Shown here: piece after piece, positions 34,969 to 44,294 of the stretch | Layout: each line of letters starts with the position of its first letter | Position numbering within the stretch: the stretch's first letter is position 1 | NCBI GenBank assembly: GCA_003220435.1 | Contig: QHSL01000007.1 | Location: 1 to 44,568 of the forward strand | DNA: 44,568 nt | Source of the DNA: Candidatus Rokuibacteriota bacterium | Lineage (GTDB): Bacteria; Methylomirabilota; Methylomirabilia; Rokubacteriales; CSP1-6 | Reading direction: 5' to 3' | Made by a program: the position numbers and the translations under genes | Notes under the pieces: model-generated | What the model saw: the letters and a program-made list of their open reading frames with translations, nothing else | What the model was told of the DNA's origin: nothing | Database searches by the model: none

Positions 34969-35889
34969 GTGCGGAGCCCGCTACAAAACATGTTCACGAT
35001 CATCGACGATGGAGGCGCTAGCCAGGTGGACGAGCGTACCTGGACGGAGCTCGCGAAGCGAGCCGAGGTCGCCGGGCGCCCGGTGGCGATCGATGCAGCC
35101 GAGCGCGTCGCCTACCTCGGCGTGACCGCGGCCGATCGGGCCACGGCGCTCTCCTCGCTCGAGGCCCCGGACTTCACGCTGCCCGACCTCGAGGGGCGCC
35201 AGCACTCGCTCTCCCAGCACCGGGGACGCAAGGTGCTGCTGGTCGCGTACGCGTCGTGGTGAGGGTGCCGCCTCGACCTGCCGGTCTGGCAGGCGGTCCA
35301 CGAGGAGCTGCGAGGCCACGGCTTCACCGTGATCACCGTGGCGCTCGACCGGTCGGACGACGACGCGCGCCCGTGGATCGAGGCGGCCAAGCCCACGCAC
35401 CCGTCGCTGATCGACACGCGGCACGTGCTGGCCGACTTCTACAACATCGTGAACGTGCCGACGATTCTCTGGATCGACGAGGGGGGTCGGTTGGTCCGCC
35501 CGAACGACGTCGCCTTCGGCACCGACACCTTCAAGCACATCACCGGGATCGCGGCCGCGCGGCACCACGCGGCGCTCCGCGCCTGGGTCCGGGGCGAGGC
35601 GGCGGCGCTGCCGGAGGCGCGGGTGCGCGCGCTCCAGTCGTTGCCGACCGAGGCGGACCAGCAGGCGCGCGCCGAGTTCGGCCTGGGCGAGTGGCTCAGC
35701 GCCCACGGCCGGGGAGAGGCGGCCGCGCGCCACTTCGCGAGAGCCGGCGAGCTGGCGCCGCACGACTTCACGATCCGGCGCGGCACGATGCCCATGCGCG
35801 GGGTCGACCCCATGGGTCCGGAGTTCCGCACGATGCTGGGAGAGTGGGTCAAGGCAGGTAACCCTTACTATCGACCTTTACCGGAGTGA
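34969..35889 (+). CDS. Selenocysteine-containing redoxin (in-frame UGA at codon 98)
   Basis: A 306-residue thioredoxin-fold protein if the in-frame TGA at 35260-35262 is read as selenocysteine. Before it the frame has the redoxin strand APDFTLPDLEGR and KVLLVAYASW; after it GCRLDLPVW, then ALDRSDDDARPW, the cis-Pro segment NVPTILWIDEGG and a TPR-like C-terminus (about 230-290). The active site thus reads SW-U-GCR, with U98 and Cys100. GTG 34969 follows GGGAGG. Both halves share one frame, and a SECIS-like hairpin follows. The C-terminal end overlaps the SDR gene region. A nonsense mutation is the alternative. Peroxide or disulfide reduction is inferred. Confidence 0.85.
35263..35301 (+). promoter_or_regulatory. 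SECIS-like hairpin directly after the UGA
   Basis: From the base after TGA the RNA can form a lower stem CCGCC (35268-35272) with GGCGG (35292-35296), an internal loop TCGAC, an upper stem CCTGCC/CTGCC (35277-35282) with GGCAG(G) (35288-35292/3) and an apical loop GGTCT (35283-35287). The loop is 20 bases after the UGA. The E. coli fdhF SECIS has GGUCU at its apex 18 bases after its UGA. Confidence 0.8.
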
Positions 35890-35891
35890 CC

Positions 35892-36884
35892 ATGGGCATG
35901 CTCAGTGGAAAGAACGCGCTGGTGACGGGGGCGGGGCGGGGAATCGGCCGCGGGATCGCGATCGCGCTCGCCGCGGCAGGGGCGAAGGTCGTGGTCAACG
36001 ACCTCGGCGCCTCCCTGAGCGGTGAGGGCGTCGAGAACAAGCCCGCTCAAACGGTGGTCGACGAGATCGTCAAGGCCGGGGGCGCCGCGAAGCCGAACTA
36101 CGGCTCGGTGTCGGATTTCAATCAGGCGGCCGCGATGGTCCAGCAGGTCATCGACGCGTGGGGCCGGATCGACATCGTGGTGCACGTCGCCGGCATCCTG
36201 CGCGACCGGATGATCTTCAACATGACCGAGGACGAGTGGGACGCGGTGATGAACGTGCACCTCAAGGGCATGTTCAACGTGGTGCGAGCCGCGTCGGTCT
36301 CGATGCGCGAGCAGAAGGGCGGCCGCATCATCAGCATGTCGTCGGTGTCCGCGCTCGGCGCGCCGGGCCAGCCGAACTATGCCGCGGCGAAGGCCGGGAT
36401 CATCGGGCTCACCTGGTCGACCGCCAACGCGATGGCCAAGTACGGCGTGACCGTGAACGCGATCATGCCGAGCGGGGCCACCCGCATGATCGACTCCACG
36501 CCGCGCGGCCGGCAGGTGTTCGAGTCGACCGGCAAGTGGCCGAGCGAGCTGGCGGCCGGGACCGACCGCGACCCCGACAACGTCGCGCCGATCGTCGTCT
36601 ATCTCTCAAGCGACGCCGCCGCCAACGTGAATGGTCAGGTGTTCCACGCGCGGGGCTACGGCTACACACTGCTCGAGCAGCCCCACGCCGTGCGGCACAT
36701 CAAGGCCGGGCGCCGCTGGGATCCCGAGGAGCTGGTGAAGCTCTTCCCCGAGACGCTCGGCGGCAACCTCAAAGTTCCGCCCAGCATCGAGTTCGGGCAG
36801 AAGCTCGACGATCGTCCCGCCGACGAGTGGCGCGAACTCGGTGGCGGCCGGCGGTTCTGGAAGTCCCGGTACGAGGAGCCGTGA
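35892..36884 (+). CDS. Short-chain dehydrogenase/reductase (multifunctional-enzyme-like)
   Basis: A 330-residue classical SDR. The dinucleotide motif is TGAGRGIGRG, followed by NDLG at the end of strand 2, VHVAGIL (in place of NNAG), Ser in SSVSALG and the catalytic YAAAK. The C-terminal extension (last 80 residues, with GRRWDPEELV) is characteristic of the 17-beta-hydroxysteroid/3-hydroxyacyl-CoA dehydrogenase type of multifunctional enzymes, so a 3-hydroxyacyl-CoA substrate is plausible. Starts at GTG 35886 (overlapping the selenoprotein stop), ATG 35892 and ATG 35898 are all possible; ATG 35892 is best placed behind GGAG. Confidence 0.88.
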   Translation: MGMLSGKNALVTGAGRGIGRGIAIALAAAGAKVVVNDLGASLSGEGVENKPAQTVVDEIVKAGGAAKPNYGSVSDFNQAAAMVQQVIDAWGRIDIVVHVAGILRDRMIFNMTEDEWDAVMNVHLKGMFNVVRAASVSMREQKGGRIISMSSVSALGAPGQPNYAAAKAGIIGLTWSTANAMAKYGVTVNAIMPSGATRMIDSTPRGRQVFESTGKWPSELAAGTDRDPDNVAPIVVYLSSDAAANVNGQVFHARGYGYTLLEQPHAVRHIKAGRRWDPEELVKLFPETLGGNLKVPPSIEFGQKLDDRPADEWRELGGGRRFWKSRYEEP

Positions 36885-37363
36885 AAAACGTCCTCATGGT
36901 GTGCCACGCCAACACCGCCCGGAGCGTGATGGCCCAGCTGCTGCTGGAGCGTATGCTGGCGGAGCGTGGCGCCAACGGCAGCATCCGGGTGAGCTCGGGC
37001 GGGATCGCCAACTACGCGCGCGACGGCATGATCGCCTCGCTCGACGCGCGCCTGGCGCTTCGTGACGAGGGCATCCACCTCGGCGAGGCCGATTTCGCCT
37101 CGACGGATCTGAGGCGGCACCGCCACCTCCTCGCCCAGGCGGACCTGATCCTGACGATGACGGCGCTGCAGAAGCAGATGCTCGGCGCCTACGCCGAGAC
37201 GGGCGACCGGTTGGTCTTCACGCTGCGGGAGTTCAGCGGCGAGGACGGCGACATCGAGGATCCGGCCACGCAGGGCGAGGAGGTGTTCCGCGCCTGCCGC
37301 GACGAGATCAAGCGCTGTCTGGAAAAGTCCATGGGCCGCCTGCTGACCATCCTCTCCGGATGA
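36881..37363 (+). CDS. Low-molecular-weight phosphatase family protein
   Basis: A 160-residue protein with the LMW-PTP P-loop Cys8-HANTA-Arg14-Ser near the N-terminus (C-x5-R-S) and the general-acid motif Asp127-Pro128 (EDPATQG). Both catalytic elements are intact, so it should be a tyrosine phosphatase or a related arsenate reductase; the Cys pair needed for thioredoxin-coupled arsenate reduction is not evident, and other cysteines (Cys139, Cys146 region) are distal. GTG start overlaps the SDR stop (GTGA). Confidence 0.85.
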   Translation: MKNVLMVCHANTARSVMAQLLLERMLAERGANGSIRVSSGGIANYARDGMIASLDARLALRDEGIHLGEADFASTDLRRHRHLLAQADLILTMTALQKQMLGAYAETGDRLVFTLREFSGEDGDIEDPATQGEEVFRACRDEIKRCLEKSMGRLLTILSG

Positions 37364-37387
37364 TCCGGCCGGCGCCGTGAAGCTCGC

Positions 37388-40300
37388 ATGACGTCCCGCG
37401 GACGGCTGTTCCGCAAGTACGTCATCGTCTTCTCGGGGCTGGTGAGCGGTGTCCTGCTCGCGTCTGGCTGCCTCGAGATCTACTTCTCCTACCAGGAGAA
37501 CAAGGAGGCGCTCGTCGCGCTGCAGCGCGAGAAGGCGCTCAGCGTAGCGTCGCGGATCGAAGCGTTCATCACGGAGATCGAGCGGCAGATCGGCTGGACG
37601 ATCCAACCCCAGCTCGGCGCCCCAGAGGCCGCCCTGGCCCAGCGTCGGATCGACTACCTCCGGCTCCAGAAACAGGTGCCGCCCATCACCGAGGTGAGCT
37701 ATCTCGACGGCGAAGGGCGGGAGCAGCTGCGCATCTCCCGTCTGGCGATGGACGTCGTGGGAAGCCAGACCGATTTCTCGCAAGAGCCCGAGTTCCTCGA
37801 GGCCAAGGCCCGGCGAATCTATTACGGCCCGGTCGACTTCCGGAAGGAATCCGAGCCGTACATGAGGATCGCCATGGCCGGCAGCGGTAAGGGCGCCGGC
37901 GTCACCGTGGCCGCGGTCAATCTGAAGTTCATCTGGGACGTCGTGTCCAAGATCAAGATCGGTAAGGCTGGCCACGCCTTCGTCCTGGACCGCCAGGGCG
38001 TCCTGATCGCGCACCCGGACATCAGCCTCGTGCTCCAGAAGACGACCTTCGCCGGGCTCGACCAGGTCAATGCCGCGCTCGCCGGCGCGCCTTCGCCCGG
38101 CGAGCGACGCCAGCAGGTCGCGATCGCGCGCGATCTCAAGAACCGTTGGGTGATGACCGCCTACGCCACGATCACGCCCCTGGGGTGGTCGGTGTTCGTG
38201 GAGCAGCCGCTCGACGAGGCGCTCGAGGGCCTCTATGCCTCGATCCAGCGCACGATCGGCCTGCTCGTGCTCGGCGTGCTGCTGGCGATCGGCGTGAGCC
38301 TGCTCCTCGCCCGGCGCATGGTGACGCCGATCCAGGCGCTGCAGGTCGGCGCCGCCCGAATCGGCGCGGGCGAGCTCGACCAGCGGATCGACGTCCGGAC
38401 CGGCGACGAGCTGGAGGCGCTCGGCGACCAGTTCAACAGCATGGCCGCCCAGCTCAAAGAGTCGTACGCCGGCCTCGAGCGCAAGGTCGAGGAGCGCACC
38501 CACGAGCTGACCGAGTCGCTCGAGCAGCAGACGGCGACCGCCGAGATCCTGCGCGTGATCTCGAGCTCGCCGACCGACATCCAGCCCATTTTCGACGCGA
38601 TCGTGCGGAGCGCCAGCCGGCTGTGCGGCGGCGAGTACGCCATCGTCACGCGCTACGACGGCGAGCTCTTGCATCTGGCCGCCCAGCACAACCCGCGGCC
38701 CGGTACCGCCGAGTCGACCGCCCGGCTCTTCCCACAGATCCCGCGTGAGCCGTCGCTTCTCGCCCGCGCGCTCCTCGACGGCGTGGTTGTCCACGTCACG
38801 GACATCGACACCGAGGAAGTCTCGGAATCGACCCGCGAGAACTACCGACGGATCGGGCTGCGAGCTGTCGTCTGCGTGCCGATGATCCACGAGGGTCGGC
38901 CCATCGGCGTCGTCTCGGTCTCGCGCGCGACCACCGGAGCCTTCTCGAGGCGCCAGATCGATGTGCTCCAGACCTTCGCCGACCAGGCGGTCATCGCCAT
39001 CGAGAACGTGCGCCTGTTCAAGGAGCTCAAGACCCGAACGGACGAGCTGACCCGATCGGTGGGCGAGCTTCGGGCGCTCGGCGAGGTCGGGCGGGCCGTC
39101 AGCTCGTCGCTCGACCTCGAGACGGTCCTGGCCACGATCGTGTCGCGGGCCAACGAGCTCTCGAGCACCGACGGCGGGGCGATCTACGAATACGACGAGC
39201 ACACCGAAGAGTTCCACCTGCGGGCGACGCAAAACTTCGATCCCGAGTTCGTCGAAGTGCTCCGCTCCACGCCCATCCGTCGCGGGGAAGGCGTCACCGG
39301 CCGAATGGTCGAGACCCGCGAGGTGACGCAGATTCCGGACGTCCTGGAGGACATCTCGTACCAGTTCCGGTTGCGGGACACGTTGATCCGCGCCGGCTAT
39401 CGAGCCTTGCTCGCGGTGCCGCTGCTCCGCGAGGACCGGATCATCGGCGGACTCGTCGTGAACCGCAAGACGCCGGGCGAGTTCTCGCCCGAGGTCATCG
39501 AGCTGCTGCGGACCTTCGCCACCCAGTCAGCCCTGGCGATCCAGAACGCTCGCCTGTTCCAGGAGATCGAGGAGAAGGGCCGGCAGCTCGAGGTCGCCGA
39601 CCGCCACAAGTCCGAGTTCCTCGCCAGCATGTCGCACGAGCTACGGACGCCGCTCAACGCCGTGATCGGATTCTCCGAGGTGCTGCTGGAGCGGATGTTC
39701 GGCGAGATCAACGACAAGCAGGACGAGTACCTGCAAGACATCCTCAGCTCCGGGCGGCACCTGCTCTCGCTCATCAACGACATCCTCGACCTTGCCAAGA
39801 TCGAGGCCGGTCGCATGGATCTGGAGGTGGCCGACTTCCACCTGCCGCAGGCGATCGACAATGCGATCACGCTGGTGAAGGAGCGCGCCGCCCGCCGGGC
39901 GATCGTGCTCCAGGCCACCGTGGATTCGCGGCTCGGCGAGATCAAGGGCGACGAGCGCAAGGTCAAGCAGGTGCTCCTCAACCTCCTGTCGAACGCCATC
40001 AAGTTCACGCCGGAAGGCGGCCGCGTCGACGTCAGCGCCACACTCGCCGACGGCTTCGCCGAGATCGCGGTGACCGACACCGGGGTCGGCATCGCGCCCG
40101 AGGACCACGAGGCCGTCTTCGAGGAGTTCCGCCAGGTGGGGACCGACTACGCCAAGAAGCACGAGGGCACCGGCCTGGGCCTGACGCTCTCGCGGCGCTT
40201 CGTCGAGCTGCACGGCGGTCGGATCTGGGTGAAGAGCGAGCTGAACCAGGGCGCGACGTTCACCTTCACGCTCCCGGTGGGACCATGGCGAACGAGCTGA
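37388..40300 (+). CDS. Membrane sensor histidine kinase with Cache-like, HAMP and two GAF domains
   Basis: A 970-residue kinase. The N-terminus has a transmembrane segment (about 12-33), a large extracytoplasmic Cache-like sensor (about 35-285) and a second helix (about 290-312). The HAMP domain (about 313-370), two GAF domains (about 385-540 and 560-715), HisKA with phospho-acceptor His750 (SMSHELRTPLN) and HATPase_c with DTGVGIAPEDHE and GTGLGLTLSRR follow. It shows no receiver domain itself; two response regulator genes follow, the first overlapping by 16 bases. The Cache sensor points to a small extracellular ligand; GAF domains may bind cyclic nucleotides made by the cyclase two genes downstream. 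Confidence 0.93.
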   Translation: MTSRGRLFRKYVIVFSGLVSGVLLASGCLEIYFSYQENKEALVALQREKALSVASRIEAFITEIERQIGWTIQPQLGAPEAALAQRRIDYLRLQKQVPPITEVSYLDGEGREQLRISRLAMDVVGSQTDFSQEPEFLEAKARRIYYGPVDFRKESEPYMRIAMAGSGKGAGVTVAAVNLKFIWDVVSKIKIGKAGHAFVLDRQGVLIAHPDISLVLQKTTFAGLDQVNAALAGAPSPGERRQQVAIARDLKNRWVMTAYATITPLGWSVFVEQPLDEALEGLYASIQRTIGLLVLGVLLAIGVSLLLARRMVTPIQALQVGAARIGAGELDQRIDVRTGDELEALGDQFNSMAAQLKESYAGLERKVEERTHELTESLEQQTATAEILRVISSSPTDIQPIFDAIVRSASRLCGGEYAIVTRYDGELLHLAAQHNPRPGTAESTARLFPQIPREPSLLARALLDGVVVHVTDIDTEEVSESTRENYRRIGLRAVVCVPMIHEGRPIGVVSVSRATTGAFSRRQIDVLQTFADQAVIAIENVRLFKELKTRTDELTRSVGELRALGEVGRAVSSSLDLETVLATIVSRANELSSTDGGAIYEYDEHTEEFHLRATQNFDPEFVEVLRSTPIRRGEGVTGRMVETREVTQIPDVLEDISYQFRLRDTLIRAGYRALLAVPLLREDRIIGGLVVNRKTPGEFSPEVIELLRTFATQSALAIQNARLFQEIEEKGRQLEVADRHKSEFLASMSHELRTPLNAVIGFSEVLLERMFGEINDKQDEYLQDILSSGRHLLSLINDILDLAKIEAGRMDLEVADFHLPQAIDNAITLVKERAARRAIVLQATVDSRLGEIKGDERKVKQVLLNLLSNAIKFTPEGGRVDVSATLADGFAEIAVTDTGVGIAPEDHEAVFEEFRQVGTDYAKKHEGTGLGLTLSRRFVELHGGRIWVKSELNQGATFTFTLPVGPWRTS

Positions 40301-40668
40301 TCCTGATCGTCGAGGACAACGACAAAAACTTGAAATTGGTGCGCGACGTGCTCCGGCACCAGGGCTACCAGACCATCGAGGCGGGCACGGGCGAGGACGG
40401 CGTGCGGCTGGCGAAGGAACGAGGGCCCGCGCTGGTGCTCATGGACATCCAGCTGCCGGGCATCGACGGCATCACGGCCCTGGGCCAGCTTCGCGCCGAT
40501 CCGGCGACGCGCGCGATCCCGGTCCTCGCGGTGACGGCGTCGGCCATGACGCACGATCGCACGAAGATCATGGCCGCCGGGTTCGACGGCTACCAGACCA
40601 AGCCCATCCGGGTGAGGGACTTCATCGAGGCGGTGCGCGCGACGCTCGACCGCCGGGCCGGAGCGTAG
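40285..40668 (+). CDS. Single-domain response regulator
   Basis: A 127-residue stand-alone receiver domain, DivK/CheY-like. The acidic pocket is ED at residues 10-11, phospho-acceptor Asp54 (LMDIQLPGIDG), Thr/Ser switch in TASAM and Lys in TKPI. Without an output domain it must act through protein contact or as a phosphate relay. The start overlaps the end of the kinase gene, and the next response regulator begins 8 bases later, making a three-gene cascade. Confidence 0.92.
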   Translation: MANELILIVEDNDKNLKLVRDVLRHQGYQTIEAGTGEDGVRLAKERGPALVLMDIQLPGIDGITALGQLRADPATRAIPVLAVTASAMTHDRTKIMAAGFDGYQTKPIRVRDFIEAVRATLDRRAGA

Positions 40669-40676
40669 CCGCGGCC

Positions 40677-41768
40677 ATGCCCGAGAAGATCCTCGTGGTC
40701 GACGACACGGCCGTGAACGTGAAGCTGCTGGCCGACCTGCTCGCGGTGAAAGGCTACGCCGTGGTCACCGCCGCGAGCGGCCCGGAGGCGCTGGCGGCGG
40801 TGGAGAAGGAGCAGCCGGACCTCGTGCTGCTCGACGTCATGATGCCCGGGATGTCCGGCTACGACGTGTGCCGGAAGCTCCGCGCGAGCGCCGCGACCGC
40901 GGTGCTCCCGGTCGTGATGGTGACCGCGCTCGACCCCGTGCAGGAGCGCGTGAAGGGGATCGAGGCGGGCGCCGACGACTTCCTGAGCAAGCCGATCAAC
41001 CAGCCCGAGCTGCTGGCCCGGGTGAAGTCGCTGCTGAGGATCAAGCTGCTCCACGACGAGCTCGCCGAGTGGAACCGGACGCTCGAGCAGCGGGTCGAGC
41101 AGCAGCTGGCGCAGCTCGACCGCCTCGAACGGCTGAAGCGCTTCTTTTCGCCGCAACTGGCCGAGCTGATCGTGAGCGGCGACGCCGAGGATCCGCTCAA
41201 GAGCCACCGACGCGAGATCGTCGTGGTGTTCCTCGACCTGCGGGGCTTCACCGCCTTCGCCGAGACGGCCGAGCCCGAGGAGGTCATGGGCGTGCTGCGC
41301 GAGTACCACGCCGCGATGGGACAGGCGATCGTGAAGCACGAGGGGACGCTCGAGCGCTTCACCGGCGACGGGATGATGATCTTCTTCAACGACCCCCTGC
41401 CGGTGCCGGATGCCGCCGAGCGCGCGGTGCGGATGGCGCTGGCGATGCGCGAGCGAGTGGACGACCTGCTCGTGCGATGGCGCAAGCGCGGCTACGACCT
41501 CGACTTTGGCGTCGGCATCGCCCAGGGCTACGCGACGATCGGCGCGATCGGCTTCGAGGGCCGGATGGACTACGGCGCGATCGGCACCGTGACCAACATG
41601 GCGGCGCGCCTCTGCGGAGAGGCCCGGCCGCGGCAGATCCTCGTCTCGCAGCGCGTGCTCGGGGCGGTGGAGGCGCTCGTCGAGGCGGAGGAGCTGGGCG
41701 GTCTCACGCTCAAGGGCTTTTCCCGTCCGGTGCCGGCCTACAACGTCCTCCGGCTCCGAGAAGGCTGA
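40677..41768 (+). CDS. Response regulator with class III adenylate/guanylate cyclase output
   Basis: A 363-residue protein. The receiver domain (about 1-120) has Asp9-Asp10, phospho-acceptor Asp53 (LLDVMMPGMSG) and KPIN. A linker helix (about 122-165) leads to a class III nucleotide cyclase domain: metal Asp in VVVFLDLRGFTAF, then RFTGDGMMIFF (second Asp) and MDYGAIGTVTNMAARLC, the purine and transition-state region. It is likely to make cAMP (or cGMP) on phosphorylation. It completes the kinase-regulator operon. The pattern LGGLTLKGFSRPVPAYNV at the end is typical of bacterial cyclases. Confidence 0.93.
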   Translation: MPEKILVVDDTAVNVKLLADLLAVKGYAVVTAASGPEALAAVEKEQPDLVLLDVMMPGMSGYDVCRKLRASAATAVLPVVMVTALDPVQERVKGIEAGADDFLSKPINQPELLARVKSLLRIKLLHDELAEWNRTLEQRVEQQLAQLDRLERLKRFFSPQLAELIVSGDAEDPLKSHRREIVVVFLDLRGFTAFAETAEPEEVMGVLREYHAAMGQAIVKHEGTLERFTGDGMMIFFNDPLPVPDAAERAVRMALAMRERVDDLLVRWRKRGYDLDFGVGIAQGYATIGAIGFEGRMDYGAIGTVTNMAARLCGEARPRQILVSQRVLGAVEALVEAEELGGLTLKGFSRPVPAYNVLRLREG

Positions 41769-41771
41769 GCC

Positions 41772-43301
41772 TCAGATCTGCCGCTCCCGGCCCGCCCAGT
41801 GCGGGTCGCGTAGCATGCGCTTGATGAGCTTGCCGGCGGTGTCGCGCGGAAAGTCCTGGGGGAAGGAGACCTCGCGCGGCACCTTGTAGTCGGCGACGTG
41901 AGCGCGGGCGAAGGCGCGGACCTCGTCCGCGGTGAGCGCGTGCCCCGGGCGGAGCTGGATCGCCGCGTGAACCCGCTCGCCCCAGTCGTCGTCCGGGACG
42001 CCGAAGACCGCCACATCCTCGATCGCCGGATGCCGGTGGAGAGCGTCCTCGATCTCGGCCGGGTAGATATTGACCCCGGCCGAGATGATCATGTCGCGCT
42101 TGCGGTCGCAGATGTAGTAGTAGCCGTCGGCGTCCACCCGGGCCACGTCGCCCACGGAGTACCACTCGCCGCGCCGGGTCTGCGCCGTCGCCTCGGGGTT
42201 CTTGTAGTAGCCGTCGAACATGCCTTCGAACCGACGGACGTAGAGCTCGCCGGGCTCGCCCGGCGCCACCGGCTTGCCGTCGTCGTCGAGCAGCGCCATC
42301 TCGACGTTCGGAGCCGCGCGTCCGCACGAGCCCGGCTTCCGTAACACATCGGCAGGCTCCAGGATCGTGTTCACCCCGAGCTCCGTGGAGCCGTAGAACT
42401 CATAGAAGCAGGGGCCGAAGTACCGGAGCGCTTCTTCCTTGACGCGCATGGGGCAGGGCGCCGCGGCCACGACCAGGCTCTTCATCGAGGCGACGTCGTA
42501 GCGGGCGCGCACCGATTCCGGCAGGTCGAGGATGCGCTTGACCAGCGTCGGCGCCATGAACGTGCTGGTGACCCGGTGCGTGTCGATCAGGTGGAGCGCG
42601 TGCTCCGGATCGAACTTGCGCATGACGACCACCGTGCCGCCCAGCATCGTCGTGAACAGCGCGAACGATCCCGGCGCCGAGTGATAGAGCGGGCCGGCTA
42701 CGAGGTGCACCTGCGCCTCGTGGATCATGCCGAGCGCTTGCATGAGGTCCAGCGTGAGCCGCGGGTTCACGCCGGAGCGGACCGCGCCCTTCGGCTTTCC
42801 GGTGGTGCCGCCGGTGTAGATCATCGATCCGCCGAGGCCCTGGTTCGGATCGACCGCGGGCGGCTCCGGACTTCCGCGCTGCACGAGGTCGTCCACGGTG
42901 GACGCCCACGGTCGCCGCTCGGTGCCGGTGAAGATCCAGGTGCGGACCTTGGCGGCCCGGCTCCGGACCTGCTCGGCGATGGGCACGAACGGATCGCCCA
43001 CGAACACCGCTGCGGCGTCGGAGTGGTCGAGGATGTAGAGCACCTCTTCGGCGACCAGGCGGTGGTTCATCGGCACCGGCAGCGCGTTGACGGCGCGGAC
43101 CGCGCCGGACGCTAGCAGATACTCGAGCGAGTTGGGGGCGTAGACGATCGCGGTCTCGCCGCGCGCGAGGCCGAGCTTGGTCAGCGAGCTGGCGAGCCGG
43201 TTCCGCCGATCGAAGAGCTCACGCCAGGTCCAGCGGCGCGCGTCTTCGACGTACGCCACGGCGTCGGGCTTCGCCTGCGCGTGAATCGCGACGACGTCCA
43301 A
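41772..43301 (-). CDS. Acyl-CoA synthetase / AMP-dependent ligase
   Basis: A 509-residue ANL-superfamily enzyme that activates a carboxylic acid to acyl-adenylate and then acyl-CoA. Visible motifs are MIYTGGTTGKPKG (ATP phosphate loop), FYEFYGSTELG, the hinge RDMIISAGVNIYPAEIE and the catalytic Lys in DTAGKLIKRMLR near the C-terminus. The fatty-acid/aromatic specificity cannot be read from these. It is 9 bases downstream of the oligopeptide ATPase gene on the same strand, so the imported peptide or acid and the ligase may be functionally linked; the link is speculative. Confidence 0.92.
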   Translation of the reverse strand: MDVVAIHAQAKPDAVAYVEDARRWTWRELFDRRNRLASSLTKLGLARGETAIVYAPNSLEYLLASGAVRAVNALPVPMNHRLVAEEVLYILDHSDAAAVFVGDPFVPIAEQVRSRAAKVRTWIFTGTERRPWASTVDDLVQRGSPEPPAVDPNQGLGGSMIYTGGTTGKPKGAVRSGVNPRLTLDLMQALGMIHEAQVHLVAGPLYHSAPGSFALFTTMLGGTVVVMRKFDPEHALHLIDTHRVTSTFMAPTLVKRILDLPESVRARYDVASMKSLVVAAAPCPMRVKEEALRYFGPCFYEFYGSTELGVNTILEPADVLRKPGSCGRAAPNVEMALLDDDGKPVAPGEPGELYVRRFEGMFDGYYKNPEATAQTRRGEWYSVGDVARVDADGYYYICDRKRDMIISAGVNIYPAEIEDALHRHPAIEDVAVFGVPDDDWGERVHAAIQLRPGHALTADEVRAFARAHVADYKVPREVSFPQDFPRDTAGKLIKRMLRDPHWAGRERQI

Positions 43302-43310
43302 CCGAACCTT

Positions 43311-44282
<972 letters not shown>

Positions 44283-44294
44283 CGCCCTACTCGC

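Noticed and set aside
34969-35262. Two separate genes split by a true stop within the redoxin
   Set aside because: Both halves lie in one frame, complement each other into one redoxin fold, and the stop sits exactly at the catalytic position with a SECIS-like hairpin after it.
36662-39232. An 856-codon minus-strand open frame antisense to the SDR, phosphatase and kinase genes
   Set aside because: Shadow frame from third-position GC bias; the plus-strand genes are unambiguous.
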